Source: Montifringilla adamsi
Lineage: Eukaryota; Chordata; Aves; Passeriformes; Passeridae
Reading direction: 5' to 3'
Assembly (NCBI GenBank): GCA_017590115.1
Contig: JAGGNK010013114.1
Span: forward strand, 1,240,001-1,304,000
Length of the DNA stretch: 64,000 nt
The first letter of the stretch is position 1, and each line of letters begins with the position of its first letter. The notes under the pieces were generated by a model that saw only the letters and a list, made by a program, of their open reading frames with translations, was not told where the DNA came from and did not search any database. The translations under genes and the position numbers were made by a program. This document shows positions 12,314 through 27,300 of this stretch, one piece after another.

Positions 12314-15300
12314 CTGTGTGGGGCAGGCAAGCAAAGGTCACAGAGCTGGCCAGGAGCAGTGACAGCCAGAACAGCAGTGCGGAGGAACACAGCTCTCGGG
12401 TTTCCTGCGGTCAGGATGACCCCGAGAGTCCTTTTTTCCCAGCCCAATGAAGAGCGAGTCGGAATTCCTTGGCTCTGGTTTTCAAGGTTGTTTATTGTCT
12501 CTTATCTAAAACATTCTTTTTCTGATCGCAGAGCTCTGTCTAGCAGGTCTGTAAGAGGCACATTGCCCGCCCTTGGGCTGGTGTCAACATTTTATACTAT
12601 GAACTACATGTACTTTATTTACCATTATTTACCAATACCTATCACCTATGTTAGACTGTCAACTTCTATCCTAAACCAAACCAAATGTGCCAACATCACC
12701 CAGAATATGGAGGCTAGGAAGAAGAAGGAAGAAGGAAAGGACAACGCCCAAATCCCTCCATCTTGCGTTCTAGACCCCTATAGTAAAATCCCCAAAATTC
12801 CACTTTTCACCCTATGATTAATTCATTATCATTCCACTTAAACTTCTGTGATTGTAATTCTTCATACAAGATTGGTAATTTGCACCATGGATTAGGATCA
12901 AAATCCCAAGTGTCTTTGGCTTCCTGCCAGGATTCCCCAGCCACCTGCCAGGGGCTTGGGCCATCCAGGGCACCCAGAGGGATGCTCTGGGTTCCGACAC
13001 AGAGCAATACTGTGATGTTTGCCATGTAAGAAAGAGATCCTGTTCTATGGTATGTTACCATTTCTGTGTAACAATACAATGCAAGCATAATGCATTCAGT
13101 AGATAAGATTCTCCACAAGTGCCCAGGCCAATCCAACACTTTACTTTAAAAAACTTTTCAAGATTCCTTTTTAATGCAGTTTCTTCCTTATTTTAAGTGC
13201 ACAATGCTCAACGGAATTCTGATCATTTTGATGCCTTTCTGGACCATGTTTTACTTCACAGAAATTGTCACTTGCATTTCCAGTCATCCTTTTGGTTCTG
13301 TCAATCCTTCTGTACGTCTACAGCTTTACCCCTCCTCTTCACTGGACATGTTCAAATACATCACCTGATGTTTTTATGATTTTATTTTCCCTCATAACAT
13401 CTGAGCTCTGTGGTCTGTAATACCTAGTGGGGTGTGTGGGTGGTGACAAATGCCATCTCACTACTGGCTTTTCCTCTGTGACACTTACCGTAGATTTAGG
13501 CTACGTACCTACTACAGGACATTTTTACTATTTAGAAACAAACAAAATCTCTATTTCAATAGTTAGATAGCTGTCAGATTTACTCTTAAGAGCTCTTTAA
13601 AAGGAGACATGCTTCAAAAAAAAAGTGGGTTTTGCCCTGGGACAGGAGAATATAGACTTCCGACACAGCTGAAAGAACCAAATACTCAAAAATCAGTTTC
13701 ACATTTTACACCTGAAGTAAAAATGCACACAATTCTTTAACAAGAAACATAAAACGTTTTCATATTTTCTCCAAATATCATACAACTTATCACTTGTCAC
13801 AAATTAAGAAGTTGATCAACTTCCAATATTGGTCCTTTTTTCTTTTTAAATTTAGGGCAATCATTCTCCTATCTGAAGAGTACTTCGTTAACTGTGTGTG
13901 CCTTTGAAAATGGAGAATGTTTTAGTGCATCCAATTCTTTGCCAGTTTTAGCCCTCTTAGTCCCTTGTAAAAATGTTCCTCTTCTATTCAGGTACTGAGG
14001 ACAAACTGGCACAGTCCCTGTGCGTGACTGGAGCTTTAGAAACTCCCCAACACCAACTTCTGGGAATCACTGACAGCAAGTTACCAAACCAGGATTCACA
14101 TAAAACTGGAGAATCTCTAAAAACTCCTTCAGGTCTTGCCACACAGGGCACACAGACTCAAACAAACAATTAGCCCCTTGCACATTGTGTTTTTAGGGGT
14201 TGAGGGATGTAATGACTATTTGTGTTCTACATACCTTCATGATTGTTCATGTGTCTCCTATATTCCCGGAGTTGTGTGAATTTTCTTCCACAGTGCTCAC
14301 AAACTCGTTCCAGATTTTGTTTTGCTCTTCCTTTTTTTCCATGTGTGGCTTTCTTTACATGTCTTCTGTACAAAGCTTTCTCATAAAATTCTTTTCCACA
14401 TACATTACATCTAAAATGTGTTAATGTGAGAAATCTATTAAAACCATTATTGCACATTTATGTCTTTTAAGCCAAAATGCACTTATTTATGGTAGGCAAA
14501 GTTTAATGGCAATAATGTCTTATATGGTAAGCAGTTCCATAATTAGAAATAATATTGTTGGATGCAACTACATTTCCTCTTATCCACAGCCACAAAGCTT
14601 CCACTTCCCCTTCTAGAGAGGTGAGATCACTAAGTTTCTAACTTTACTGATTGTATTTATCCTCTAATGAGTTCACTTTTTAGTTCCAGCACTGTGCCCC
14701 AGGTTAGCAGCCAACCCACGCTATGTAAAGTCACCCATCAATCCTCAAGTACTGAAGACCCCAGTGACCATCAATCCATTGGTACTTCAAAGGTGGACTA
14801 GGCAGTGCCTTGTTGACAGGCTGTGGATCTCTACAGCCTCACTCTGATTAGTACATTTCATCTGTTAAATTAATTTCCTCTTACCTATAAGGGTCTGTGA
14901 CAGAATGAGACTTTACATGAGAATACCAGTCTTTCTTCCAGCTGTAACATTTTCCACAGAACTGACACTGAAATGGCTTTACACCTAAATGTTTGTTCAT
15001 ATGCTGCCGAAGATCCCGAGCTTCATAGAAACTCTTGTCACACCTGTAAAAGCAAATGTTTTAGCATCCATACAAGAAAAGCACTGATTTCAAAGGTATT
15101 GGGACCCTATTCTTTAATAGCAACTGAAGACTGAGAACAACTACTGCATCATCAGTACTTATTTAAAACACAATCGCATTCTAAAGTAGGAAAAATTAAA
15201 AAGAACAGCAGCTTATTTGAAAGCCTGGAATAAAACTTGAGGACCTCTGAAACCCTTTTGTCTGTTATGAGTAACTATATTCTTTCTGCAGTTTTAGTGG

Positions 15301-18300
15301 TGAATAATCAAAGGCAAACCAACTGGGAGACATCAGAAATTTGTATTACACCATATAACCTCTCAGTAACAGCTGCTTCTTTCCTTAACCAAAGAGGACT
15401 GACACAAAGATAACTGGAATTTGTTGTTTTTAATGTAGGGGTTTTTTTTAGAAAATAAAAAAAACTCAAATTCACAATCCTGCAAGAAAGCATCTGAAAG
15501 TATCAATACTAATTCTTTAGCTTGCTGCTTGTACACATCTTAACCTAGGCTAACTTATGGTTTTCCTTCACTTATACTTTGCCATAGTATGATTATACAG
15601 CTCCTCTTGGTACAGAATTTGGTCTAATCAAAAACATGGTTTCTCCCTTTGAAAGAAATTCTGCTGCTCATCTCTCTTCCTCATGTAACAACATACAGCT
15701 GCATGACTCAAGAAAGGACAGAGGCAGAGCAATGCTAGCAAGCAAAGGTGCTGGCAAAAAACTTCAATAGTATCAACCACTGGAATGAGGGAATCTGAAA
15801 ATGGAGAAAAGCTTCCATACAGGAACAGAACATTTGATATTACATTGTCTGAATAATGGGCATTCTGGAGAGAAAAAAAAAAGGGTAACAGTAACAGTCC
15901 TTGAGCCACCCAAACAACCTCCTCCTCCTCGGCTGGAAAGTCTCACCTAGCCAGTTCAAATGGGGCTCTCAGAGATCCTCAGTTTGCACATCCACATAAA
16001 AAGTATCAGAAAGACCTCTAAGGGGCTTGAATGGAGTTGGCAGTTGGTGCTCTCTCCTCAAGGATTGTATATTTGGAAAAGTCATTAGAGAAGTAAAAAA
16101 CTCAAACTACCACCATACACTGTTATGCATTACTGCAGTTTAATCAAACACACACTTCACTGCAAAATTTCCAGGAACATTTTAGGAAAATAATTCATGG
16201 TCAGCTTTGCTCAACCGGTCAGAAGTTCAGACTGAAGCCTAACAGGGAGCCACCAAACTAAAAAACTGAAGTCTGGTTATTGCTTAGTGAAGCTCCCGAA
16301 ACCACTGGTGACAACATGAATTATATCCTTAGCAGAGACCTTTGCTGGAGAAGCAGCAAGGACTGTGTCTGTTTTGAAGAAGCTGGGGAGTCAAAGCATC
16401 TTCTCTGTCAAGGTGATCTCTTGCATCCACGGCCCTACTGCCTTGAGTAAAAATTTTTTGTTCTATATTTTACCTTCAAAACTAAAATTCCCTTCCATAG
16501 TATGTTTCACGAAACAGTGTCTGTGCAATGTATTAGCTCTGTTCTTTTTGTTTTTAAAATTAATGCTTTTAGTATTAAAAATCACCGTTGACAGAACTGA
16601 AGTAAGTTTTCATAATTTAGAAAATATTATTTTTACTAGTATGCAGCAGCACTGAGATACTTTTAACAACTCTTTCAATTATTGCTTTCTTTAAAACCTT
16701 GAGTTGCTACAGGCAATCATATAAATTGTACCACTCCTCTTAATATCTGACAGAGGTTCCCAGAGACCTCATTGTGAGTTCCAAAATTAAACATTATTTG
16801 TCCTTCTGCAGGGCACTTGAAATATTCCCTAGAGTCTGCTTGGTCATGGAAAAAGTATCCATGTTTTGCTAATGCACTAAGAACACACTTTCCAGTTACA
16901 GTTTCTGCTTTGCTGAAGTCCACAATGCTGTCATGTAAATAATAATAAATGCCATTCATAATAAAAACAAATGTAATTTATTGCAATATTTAAGTGGTCA
17001 TATATGTTTTATAATCAAGAGAACTGCAACAGTCAGTGAGTCTCAGTATGCAATGTTCCTAAACACAGCCAAGTTTCAGCAAACACCGAACACAAGTGCA
17101 GGACATTGCAGACTCTACAGCTTCAAATCCAACTGGAATCCACTATCACACTAAAAGAGGGCAAAACCAGGCTGAAGACCCTTGGCCTCTTACAACCTTA
17201 CACTCTTTTATCTGTTCTACAAAAAAGCTGTATATCCACACAGCTACTGATTACAGCACCAATTACAGAGCAAAGTCATTAGAGAATAGCTGCAAGAAAC
17301 TAGAGCTAGGTAACAGCTTCAAACCAAGCCTTTGCTCTCCCCAGCACATGTATTTACAAAAATGCGTTTTATTCTCTCGCTTTCCAAGTCTTATCCCAGC
17401 CCAATGGAACAGTTTTAACGCTACAATAAGGAGCTGCTTTTAATCTTGAAAATTACTATGACCATTAATACAAAGAGAAAAGCCCACCAAAACCACCCAT
17501 CACCTGACTTACTGAGTACACTGATATCCACGAACTTCAGGCTTTGGCTGATGTTTCTTTATGTGTTTACTGAGTCCTGATGCCCTGTGGAAAGATTTTC
17601 CGCAGATGGAGCAAAGATATTTGGACTCTCCTAGCAAAAACAAAACAAAACAAAACATGTCACCAAGCCAGACCTTAATTTCGCTGGAGTGCTTTGTGAG
17701 ACAGGTTTTTAACACATACATAACTTACCTTAAGTAATCAGAGCAGTACTACAAAGTCAAGTTTGTTTAATTACACACTGATGGAATTTTTAAGTGTATT
17801 TTGTATGTGCTAGTGTAATAACACACAAGGGGGGAGTAGCAACTATAAATTAGTTTATTTCATGTATTTAAACAGAGATACATTGCTGCAACTATGATTT
17901 AGTGAGGAAAAGTGAGCAGCCTAAAAACCTGCCTTCTTGTGTGAAAAAAACCACAACTGCCTGTGCTTATGTATTATGCAACTTCTTCAGAAACACAGCA
18001 TTGCTTATATCTTGCATTTGTGGGAAAACACCTTAAAATAAAAGTTTTTGCTCCATTTCATCAACATGGGAGTGATGACTACTAATACAAATTTCTTAAT
18101 TTCAAGAACAAATTATCCTGAGTATCTGTCTTGATTCTGCTCAGCCCAGAAAACCAGAAACACAGACAACCTTAACAAATTACAATTTTAAAACTCCACT
18201 TGTACTGAATTATTATATTGCCATCATTCACATGCTAAGATCTTTCAAGATACTAGGCTTTACACAATGTCAGTATTAGTACAGAAAATCTTGTAAAACA

Positions 18301-21300
18301 TATATGGAGATCCTGAGAGATTTAACTTGGCGTGTTTTCCTCTAAAAGGGCATGCTGGGAGATTAAGTGCATTAGAACATTCCAGCCTGTTGCCTATTTC
18401 TTGTTGAGTCGACATGATACAGGCATTAAATACGTACCCTAAAACAACAGGAACAGACCAACCACAATTCTCTGCTCTTGTATAGAACATTTGCATAATA
18501 ACACTAAACTATGGTTTAGCCCCAGAAAATGACTACTTACCTGTATTCAGCTGAGATCAATGTAGTCATTGATCTCAGCTGCCTGACCAGAAGAAAAAGA
18601 ACAAACTACCATTTATTTTTTTAACCAGTTTGACACTGAAGAACAACATTAAATTTCAGCAGCATAAAATAGCCAAGCAAAGGAAAAGGATTCCCTTTCT
18701 CATCACTCACCTGTATGAATGCTCATGTGCTCCTGAAGACTTCTTTTTGTGACAAAAGACTTTTCACATAAGTCACACTTGAACTGTTTCTGTACTTCAT
18801 GGAGAGCTAAGTGCATTTTCAATCCATGCTTATATGTAAAGGTCTTTCCACAAACCTAAAAAAATCCATACGTGGCGGAAAAGGAATATAAAACTAGTTA
18901 TGTAACAGGTGTTCAACTTCAAACAGCACAAAACCTCCTGAACTAGGATGGTCGAGCCTGTGATTTTGCACCAGTGACAGACTGGTCTGTTAAAAAACAG
19001 GAATAATCAAAGGAAGACATTCTTCTAGACACAAGAATATGCACTTGCACAGCTCACATTCATTCTAGTTGTCTCACTCTTGGACTGCAAGCAATTTTAT
19101 CATGAATGTTACACTAGTTTTCCCTATTGTGAAGTGACCAAGATTAACATAAATTTTAGGGCAGAGCATCAATACCAAAATATTGGTAATAGAGAACATT
19201 AATAATCTGCTCAGAGAGCAAAAGGACTTTACCTTGCATGCATGGGGTTTGACACCTGTATGTTTAAGCATATGTATTCTGAGAGAATAGAGCTTAGGCA
19301 GAGTTCTCCCACATATGTCACACACGAATTCCCGTTTGGTTCTCCCTTTCACCGAGGACACGCCTGTCCCCTCGGCACTTGCAGCTGCCGCGCTCGCTTC
19401 CGTCTTCCGCGTGTGCCGCACCAGATGGGCCCGCAGGGAGGCACCGTATTGGAATTCTTTCTTACACAACTGGGACAGAAAATATTACAACCTTACTTTG
19501 CATGTAACGCTCAGAATTATTAAACAAAACAAACAGAAGTAATCAAATGTTTTAAGTACAGTAATATGATGGGTTAAATCTATAACCCAACTCCAACAGC
19601 CATTTTGTCTGAGGTTAATGAATAGTTGTAAATTTTTATTTTATGGCTACTGCTTGAACCACCCCCAGTGAGACTAACTTCCAGTCTGGACTAAACACTA
19701 ATTTACTGGTAGGGTTAAAAGCAAATCCCATGCTAGCATTGTTTTGAGCAGCAAGTCACACACTACTGTCAGGCCAAGTGGCTGCACTCCATTCTACCTC
19801 ACCCCATCCAGATTAAGGCTATATCCAACTCTGAAATCAGTAAGGAAAATAAATATATATACCAAAAAAGCCAACAAAAAATAATTACTAATACAATTAC
19901 AGAATTAATTTTCATAAGGAGGAAGATTTACACAGGAAAAAAAAAACCAAACCCCTCAACTTACTGGGCATTTATATTCTTTAGATCTTTCGTGTTTCAA
20001 TGTGTGCATTATAAGTGCATAGCGCCGCTGGAACACCATTCCACAGTCAGTGCATTTGTGCTGTGCTTCCACTTCATTATTTTCTGTGGTCTCTCTTTTG
20101 GGCTGTTTCATTTTTTTCCCTCTTTGTACCAGCTTCATGGCAACCTAAGTTGGAAAAACAGAACCTATGAATGAATTTTACTGCATTGTACTTCACACCT
20201 TGTCTGAAAGTTTGTGTTAAAAGCTGATCTGTGTTTCTGTAATACCTCTTAATTTTGCTCAGCTGACTTAGCTGCTTGAAAGTTACTTTGTTTCAGTTCA
20301 CTACAAAACTACAGATCTCAAGGTGAGTGAAAAACCATTATTTTTTAAAAACCATAAACTTACTATGACGATGGTCACACAGTGACTTACCAGTCCAGGG
20401 ACAATGAACTCGTCAGCCCTGAGTAACTGCCTAAATGACAGCTACAGATAGTTACAGAGTACTGCCAGTCAGGATTTCTGTCAAGTTGAGAGCATTCCAG
20501 CTTTCCTCGAGATTTTTATCTAGGAATAAGGCACTAGTGGGGTTTTTTTAGGTGCTATTGGCAGTGCTACCTGGAGCTGATAATCTCATCTTCCTTTGTA
20601 GAAACTTGCTGCCAAATTCTTTAGAAACCAAATTCTAATCAGGTTGAAATGTCCTGTATCAGGTGTGTCCCCTTTGGGTTCCTGAGAATAAGGCAAGGGA
20701 AGGAAGTGCAAGCATCCCAATTTCTTCATCCTGTTCTCCCAACTGTTGTAGACAGGTAGAAGAATTATAAAAGAAAGGCCTTATGAAATCAAGGCCTCAC
20801 TTTGCTAAATTGCCAGAGCTGTCCTGTCACTTCTTCTAAGTGCAGCTATCAAGCAGTTTGCAAGTTCCCATATGAAGCTATTTTGAGAATGAGACATTTG
20901 TTAAGATTGTTATGTTATGACACAGAGAAAACTTTCTAATGTATTTTTTAAAATTTTCCTGTTGCTCTGAAAACTTATGCAAACTTGGCTAAATTTGAAG
21001 CACAAAAATAATTTTATTCAGTACATGATTAGTAAGAGCTAGGAAAATTAATTCCTACAAAGCACACCTTATCCCCAATATCTCCATGCCAGGTGCAAGT
21101 ACTGTAATTTAAACCAGAAGCATCTTTCCTGTAATCTCTTTCCTGTTATTCTCCCAGCATCAAAATTGGGAACTCAGGAGAGTGTCTCCTTCCCAAAGCT
21201 TACAGGATATCCCATGCCATAGGGGGAGTTGAGGGATGCACAAAACACTAAAGGCTACAAAACAAGTTAGGAAAGCAGCAACCTATTCCTGAGTCCAATC

Positions 21301-24300
21301 CTGAGCAATCATCCAAACCAATTTTTTTTTTCCATAGGTCTGTGCACTTCATCTGTCAAGGAGCTGGATTTAAAAACCGCAAAATACATTAACAGGAGCT
21401 ATTCCCAAAAGTAAATATTCCCCTTCCCAAAACAGAACAAAACCACAGTGCTCTCCAACCAGCATAAATAGGTTGCTCAAGTATTTTGATTGTGTTACTT
21501 TTAGCATCTGGGCTTTAAGCTGTCCATCTGTAAAAAGACACTAATGCTACAGTTTCTATCTACCAGGGTGCTGTAATGACAACACATTATTGTTTTGTGT
21601 GTGGGACTGGTGGCTCTGGTACACAAAACTGTCAGGACTCCTTTGGAAAGGCTCTCAAAGGGGAAAGAGTAATAAGACTGTTTCATAAAAAAAAAAAAAT
21701 TGTGACTGGAACTAGTTCAATTACTTAACATTTAGTATGTTCAGGTGTTAGAGTTTTTAATGGCAGTGCTCTTTGAACCTTTCTCTTCACTGACCCTAAT
21801 CAGAAGGTAAAAGGAATGCATTATTGTGACTCATGACTACGTCTTAAGATCTGCTTGGGATGTTAACATTTTTCATTCCCAATGCTGTTGTCAAGTCTGA
21901 ACAAATGTAGGATCTCATTTCTCTAATAGATAGATGTATGTATCTATGACTGACATACATGAGCTAGCTCAGAATTAAATTCACAGATCATTAAGGATTT
22001 TGGGGAGATGATACAACTTCTGTCTAACTATAAGAAGCTGTGAGAAGATACTCAACCTAGACTGTGGCCACTGAGCATTCCAAGGACCTTCAATATGGAA
22101 GCAATACTGATACCAAGTCAATACTTTTGGGATTTTGTTTGCCCAACTGTCACAGCTTACAAATTACTCTGGTAACTACAAGGTCTAATGACAGAATACC
22201 TGCTGCACTGCAGATTTAGGATTTGTCTTTCTATTCTGCAGTTTTTTTTCAATTCCTTTATGCAGCCTGATGTATCCCCCCTCAGTGACAGAACGCTGGC
22301 GAAGCTTGCTTTTGTAAGTATCATCCTGGCTGGAAGCGAGGCTTTCTGGCTGGGAAATGGAGCTGCTCTGCTCATCACTTTTTTGCTTGAGTGTCTCTGA
22401 GGAGTCTTCAGAAGCAGAGTCCACATGTGCTTTATCACTCTGATTTTGAACTGTCTCCGTTTCTCTTTGGCTCTGTGTGTCCATGGCTTCCACAGCCGCT
22501 GGCTCAGTGCTGAGTCTGTTGCAGAGGCTGTTTGAAATGCTCTCTACCAGCTGGATCTTGATGTAATTTTCAGTTGTTTCACACCGTTCCACAGGCTTGG
22601 AAGGATCACCTGCAGTGGCCTCCAGAGGCTCTGGGTGCAGGAGGTCAGGCTGGGGTGCTGCTGCCTCCTCTGTCCCAGCAGAGGAAGGAGCTCCATTCAC
22701 AGCTACTGGCACTTCACTGGCTGTGAGTTTAGGTTGCTCAACACCATCCATGGGCTGCACCTGCACTTCAGCCTGCTCTGCTACATTTTGTGTTGACTCT
22801 ACTGTTTGAATATCTCCCTTTTGGTACACTGTAATTTGTTTCTCTTCCATCTGTTTGTGCACATTCTCACAGATTTCAAGGACCTCTGACATGAAGAGAT
22901 GCCGGGCGAGCATGGCTACTTCCGCCATACTACAGAAGTCAAACGTTAATTCTGAAGTATAAGCAAATTCCAATAAAGGTAGGAAACTGGACTTGCAGAA
23001 ACCTACCAGGAATAAAACAAGATATTAGAGCAAATAATGATGACCTGAAATTACCCCAAAATATCCCATGATGATTACAATAGTTCACCTTTGATACAGT
23101 TAAGCCTGAAATTTAGAGCAAAACACACTTGGAAACAACAAGCCGATCACTGGCACTCAATTAATTGTCATTTACACTACAGCTTCCTCCTCATGTAGTT
23201 TCTATGTGTGGGTAAGCTCAGACAACTTTTCCAATAGCGAAGTAGTGCTTAAAGAGTTTCACAATAAAATTCTTTGAGGAATATTTCAAGATGCTGGGAG
23301 AGCCACAATACTTTTGGAGGAGATTAACTGAATTAATTAAGTCTTTCTGGAACTGCTACATTCAGAAAGTACCAGGTTTTAAGTAACAAGCGATGTGGCA
23401 GAAAAATAAGGAAGTAGCTATTGAAAACAATAAAAATATGGATATATAGATAGAAATGCTGAAATATAAGAATTTGGTATAACTGTCCACAGTTGCATAA
23501 ATAATAGATATTTAATGGGGGGAACCTTCTGGATCATCCCATTAGAAAATTATTGTTTATGCATGCCTATTACTCATGCAGAGACAGACAGTTAATAAAT
23601 GAGAAAGCAATGCAGAAGGCATATGTTCTGTACACTACTCTTCATCACTACAGAGCTATTTTTAGAACATATATTTTAGCTTCTGTCTTTCATGTACCAG
23701 GTCTGAGAAATAAGCAGACACATATAATTCTGCTTCACAGAAAGAAGAAGCAATTTAGCATTTCTTAAGTTGAACAACTCTCCAAGCAGCTTGTCAACAT
23801 CCCCGCTTGATGTACTCAAGCATTTGATTTTGTTCCCTTTTTAACATTTGTGACTAATACAAGGAGGAAATATGCCCAAGCAAGGTAAAAATCCATTAAA
23901 AGCTTCTCAGAAATTTTAAGATTAAATACCACTGTCCATGGAAAATCACATTAGGCAAAATCAGAGTGATCACTTTTGCATTATGAACCACACAAAATAC
24001 TTTTAGATTAAAACAGAGCAAAAAGCAAGATAAAAATCTGGTTGTCTTCAACAATCAAAAAAGACTGAATACTGTACTCCTTACTTAGGATATTATGAAT
24101 TCTAGCTTTGAAACCCACAGCAATTCACCTGACAGATCCACTACAGCTTCATGACTAGTGACAGCTCCCTTTTCAATGAAGAGCTCTCGGAAGTACTCGC
24201 TGTTGGCTGCCAAGACAGATTTGTGAGCTTTGTACTCCTCTCCTTCAATCAGCAAAGTCACATCACAGAACTGATTGGAAAGCCTCTGCTGATTCAGTTG

Positions 24301-27300
24301 GTTTAAGACTGACAGACAATGTTTGGAAGATGACTGCTTCACAAGGCCCTTACTGTCAACCTGTCATAAACAACATTTGAGAACTTCATTACATTTAGAT
24401 TGTGCCTTTTTAAGCATTCATATTGAAACACAGAAAAAGATTATTTTCTGCAACCATAAAATCAGTTCAAGCCTGCAGAATATAGAGCTTAACTTTACTA
24501 TTGTTTTCTTTCTTTAAGTTTCACCCTCCCTCCAAACACAATTAAAACAGACTGGAAAAATGGGAAGACACATTCAAACAGCTCTTTGTATTTTTCTATG
24601 CTACAGTCTGAAAAAGTTTTTAAATTCAAATGTCTTTATGTGCATGTGAGCCTGCAGTTATGAATAAGAATTTTATATATCAGTATAGCATCATTTACTA
24701 AGGAAAAGATATAGAGCCCATAAAAATCTTGTATGCGATGGCAATTGTAAGCAATGGCAATTCTGCAATTCATTTTATCTTAGATTCTATATGCATAATA
24801 TATAGCATGACTTTATTTCCCAGCAATGATGCCCTATAACTAATTCCATGACATATACACCAGTATCCCATTTCTACACATTCAATATCTCTGGCAAAAT
24901 TTATAGTCTTATTGTTACAAGATTATCACAACAATGGAAAAGAAGTATATGATCAAGAATGCAGTAACAGAAAACGCAAATCCATTCAGATGTAAACAAT
25001 GGTACTTACAAACACAAGCTCGTGCTTTGCTATTGGTTTCTTCTTCACAGGCTTTGGGGATGCTGCTGGGATTGATGCTGTGTTACTCAATTCATCATCT
25101 GTTTCATTACTGTCTTCATGAGATTTTGCATCCAGTCCTAGTTCCTCCAGCATTTCAGAAGGATCTGAGAGAGATCTAGAGCGATCTAACTTTTCCTGGC
25201 ACTTGCTGCATTCTTTAATGTAATCTTTAACCTGCTTAAGAATACCTAAGAAAAATTAATGGAGCTTGATTAGGCTTCTAATCTTAATTCAATTTACTAT
25301 AAACAAATAACTATGCAGAAGATTAGCAAAACATCAATAATTAATAATCAAAAATATTACATACTAACCAAGAGAAATAAAGTCAGTCACCTACACTCTC
25401 CCTCTCTGATGCAACATTACCAATTCTGATTCTCTCACACCATTGTATGATATTGTATGTTTCTACTGCTCATTTCAGATAGAACATTTAGAATGTCACT
25501 ACATCAAGCAAACCCTCCTAGAAAGATTATTAAGTCTGAAAAAAAAAAAAAAGGTATTTAGACGTTTAGTCTCACCATCCCAAGGTAATGACAAATGTAT
25601 TATAATTCTGTATTTAGCGCACACACATGGCTGGTTCCTCCTGAAGAGGAAAAGAATTGGAATGCTCACTTATGAGCTTTTGCAAAATTGGGATCAACTG
25701 TGCTACATGCAATGACACTGATAGGTACTATTAACACTGATTTAAATAAATTGCTTATAATTTTGGAATTTAAATAAATCAATTTCCCACCAGTACTTTA
25801 ACCAGTGGAACCAAATATAAATGACAGGACCTGAGGAAATAGCCTGAATTTATGTCAGGGGAGGTTTAGGTAGGATTTTAGGAACAGGTTCTTCACCCAG
25901 AGGGTGGCTGGGCCCTGGAACAGGCTCCCCAAGAAAGCAGTGACAGCACCAAGTCTGACAGAGTTCAAGAAGTGTTTGGACACTGCTCTCAGGAATGACT
26001 CTTGTGACTTTTGGGGATGGTCCTGTGCAAGGCCAGGAGTTGTATTCAGTGATCCTTGTGGGTCCTTTCCAACGTGGCACATTCTGCAATTCTGAAAATA
26101 ATTTTAGATACTCAACAGGTCCTAAGTGCAGGGTCCTCTTCTGGATCCCATGGCATTTTCCATGAATGGCTTTCAATCCAAATTTGTTCTCTTCACTAGG
26201 ACAATATAAAAGCATATATAGCAGCTGGGCCTCTATGGTTTAAAATCCAGCACAGCTCAAAAGCTTTGCTGACACAGACTTAGACTTGCTTGCTCACATC
26301 TTCTCAGAACATGACTCGCACTATCATTAAATACCTATCTCTGTAAGGATCAGGAAAACAGAAACTTAAGGCAACCTAAGATATTAATGCCCATTTCAAC
26401 AGCTTGTACATCTCCTTGATTTCATCTGAAATAGACAGGAGGTCTCTGGCCTGCAAATACATTCCTAACACTGTTCCTGGCCCCTGAGCCCATGGCCTTG
26501 CAGTTACAGAACACACACCAGGCTGATGTCCATCTCAGGATGACAGCTGGGCCAAAGCTGCTGTCCACAGCAGCCAGAGAGTACTGTAATGGCAGGGAAA
26601 ACATTGTTTTAAGGGAGACACATGTAAGAAACATAAAACTTGAACTGAAAGCAGGGAATGAATTTTAGTATTCTCAGCGTAAGAGAAGCAAGAGGATTTA
26701 GGGTGTGCAAATAAAGGTGACCAATAAGATCAAAATAATACAGAATGCCTTCTCCTGACAAACAGAAGCTACACTGAGACCCATGGAGGAAGTTTCCAGC
26801 ACAGGATGAGAGGAGATGCCAGAACAGTACAATGCTGGGCAGACAATGAGAATGCAGATAAAGGCAAGGAAACCACCATCCAGAATAGGTATATCAGCTT
26901 TGAGATGCCACATCCCTTCTTCACATAAAAAGATCTTCAATTCAACGAGATCTGGACTGGAGGGATTGGCTGCAGCTAGAGCAAAAGTCCTCCAACTGAA
27001 AATAGGGAAAACTAAAGCTGAAATTACAGACTTGCTGATGGATGAAGAGAGCAGAACAAGAGAAGCAATACAGACACACACTGGGCCCGCGGCAAGTTAA
27101 AAGCAGGCTATTTGTTTAATGGATACCTAGGGCTAAAAGTAGAACACCAAATCCAAAGGGAACAAGATACCAAGTCATTCCCTCAGGCGAAAGAAAGTCC
27201 CAATTGGGAATTAGTGCTGTTCAGGCACCACCATTTGTAACAGCTGCGGCATCACTCAGAACCCGCTGAGAATTAGTCTGGTCTTTTCAGCTTCTCATTG

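Larger units (their letters stand above)
12314..14234 (-). other. ZBTB11: ZBTB11 intron 10
   Basis: The last intron. Its acceptor-side half is largely filled by retroviral sequence (LTR plus an internal fragment, listed separately). From about 13150 to 14234 I see no recognisable feature. Confidence 0.8.

Noticed and set aside
11899..12817. Plus-strand frames opposite ZBTB11 exon 11 and the LTR
   Set aside because: Antisense shadows of the zinc-finger exon and of repeat DNA.
12807..13139. Functional retroviral gene
   Set aside because: Only about 110 codons remain, with no start context or recognisable complete domain. Treated as a remnant.
26698..27081. 127-codon minus-strand frame in ZBTB11 intron 1, rich in hydrophobic residues
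   Set aside because: Chance frame; no splice context or recognisable protein, and it lacks the composition of neighbouring exons.
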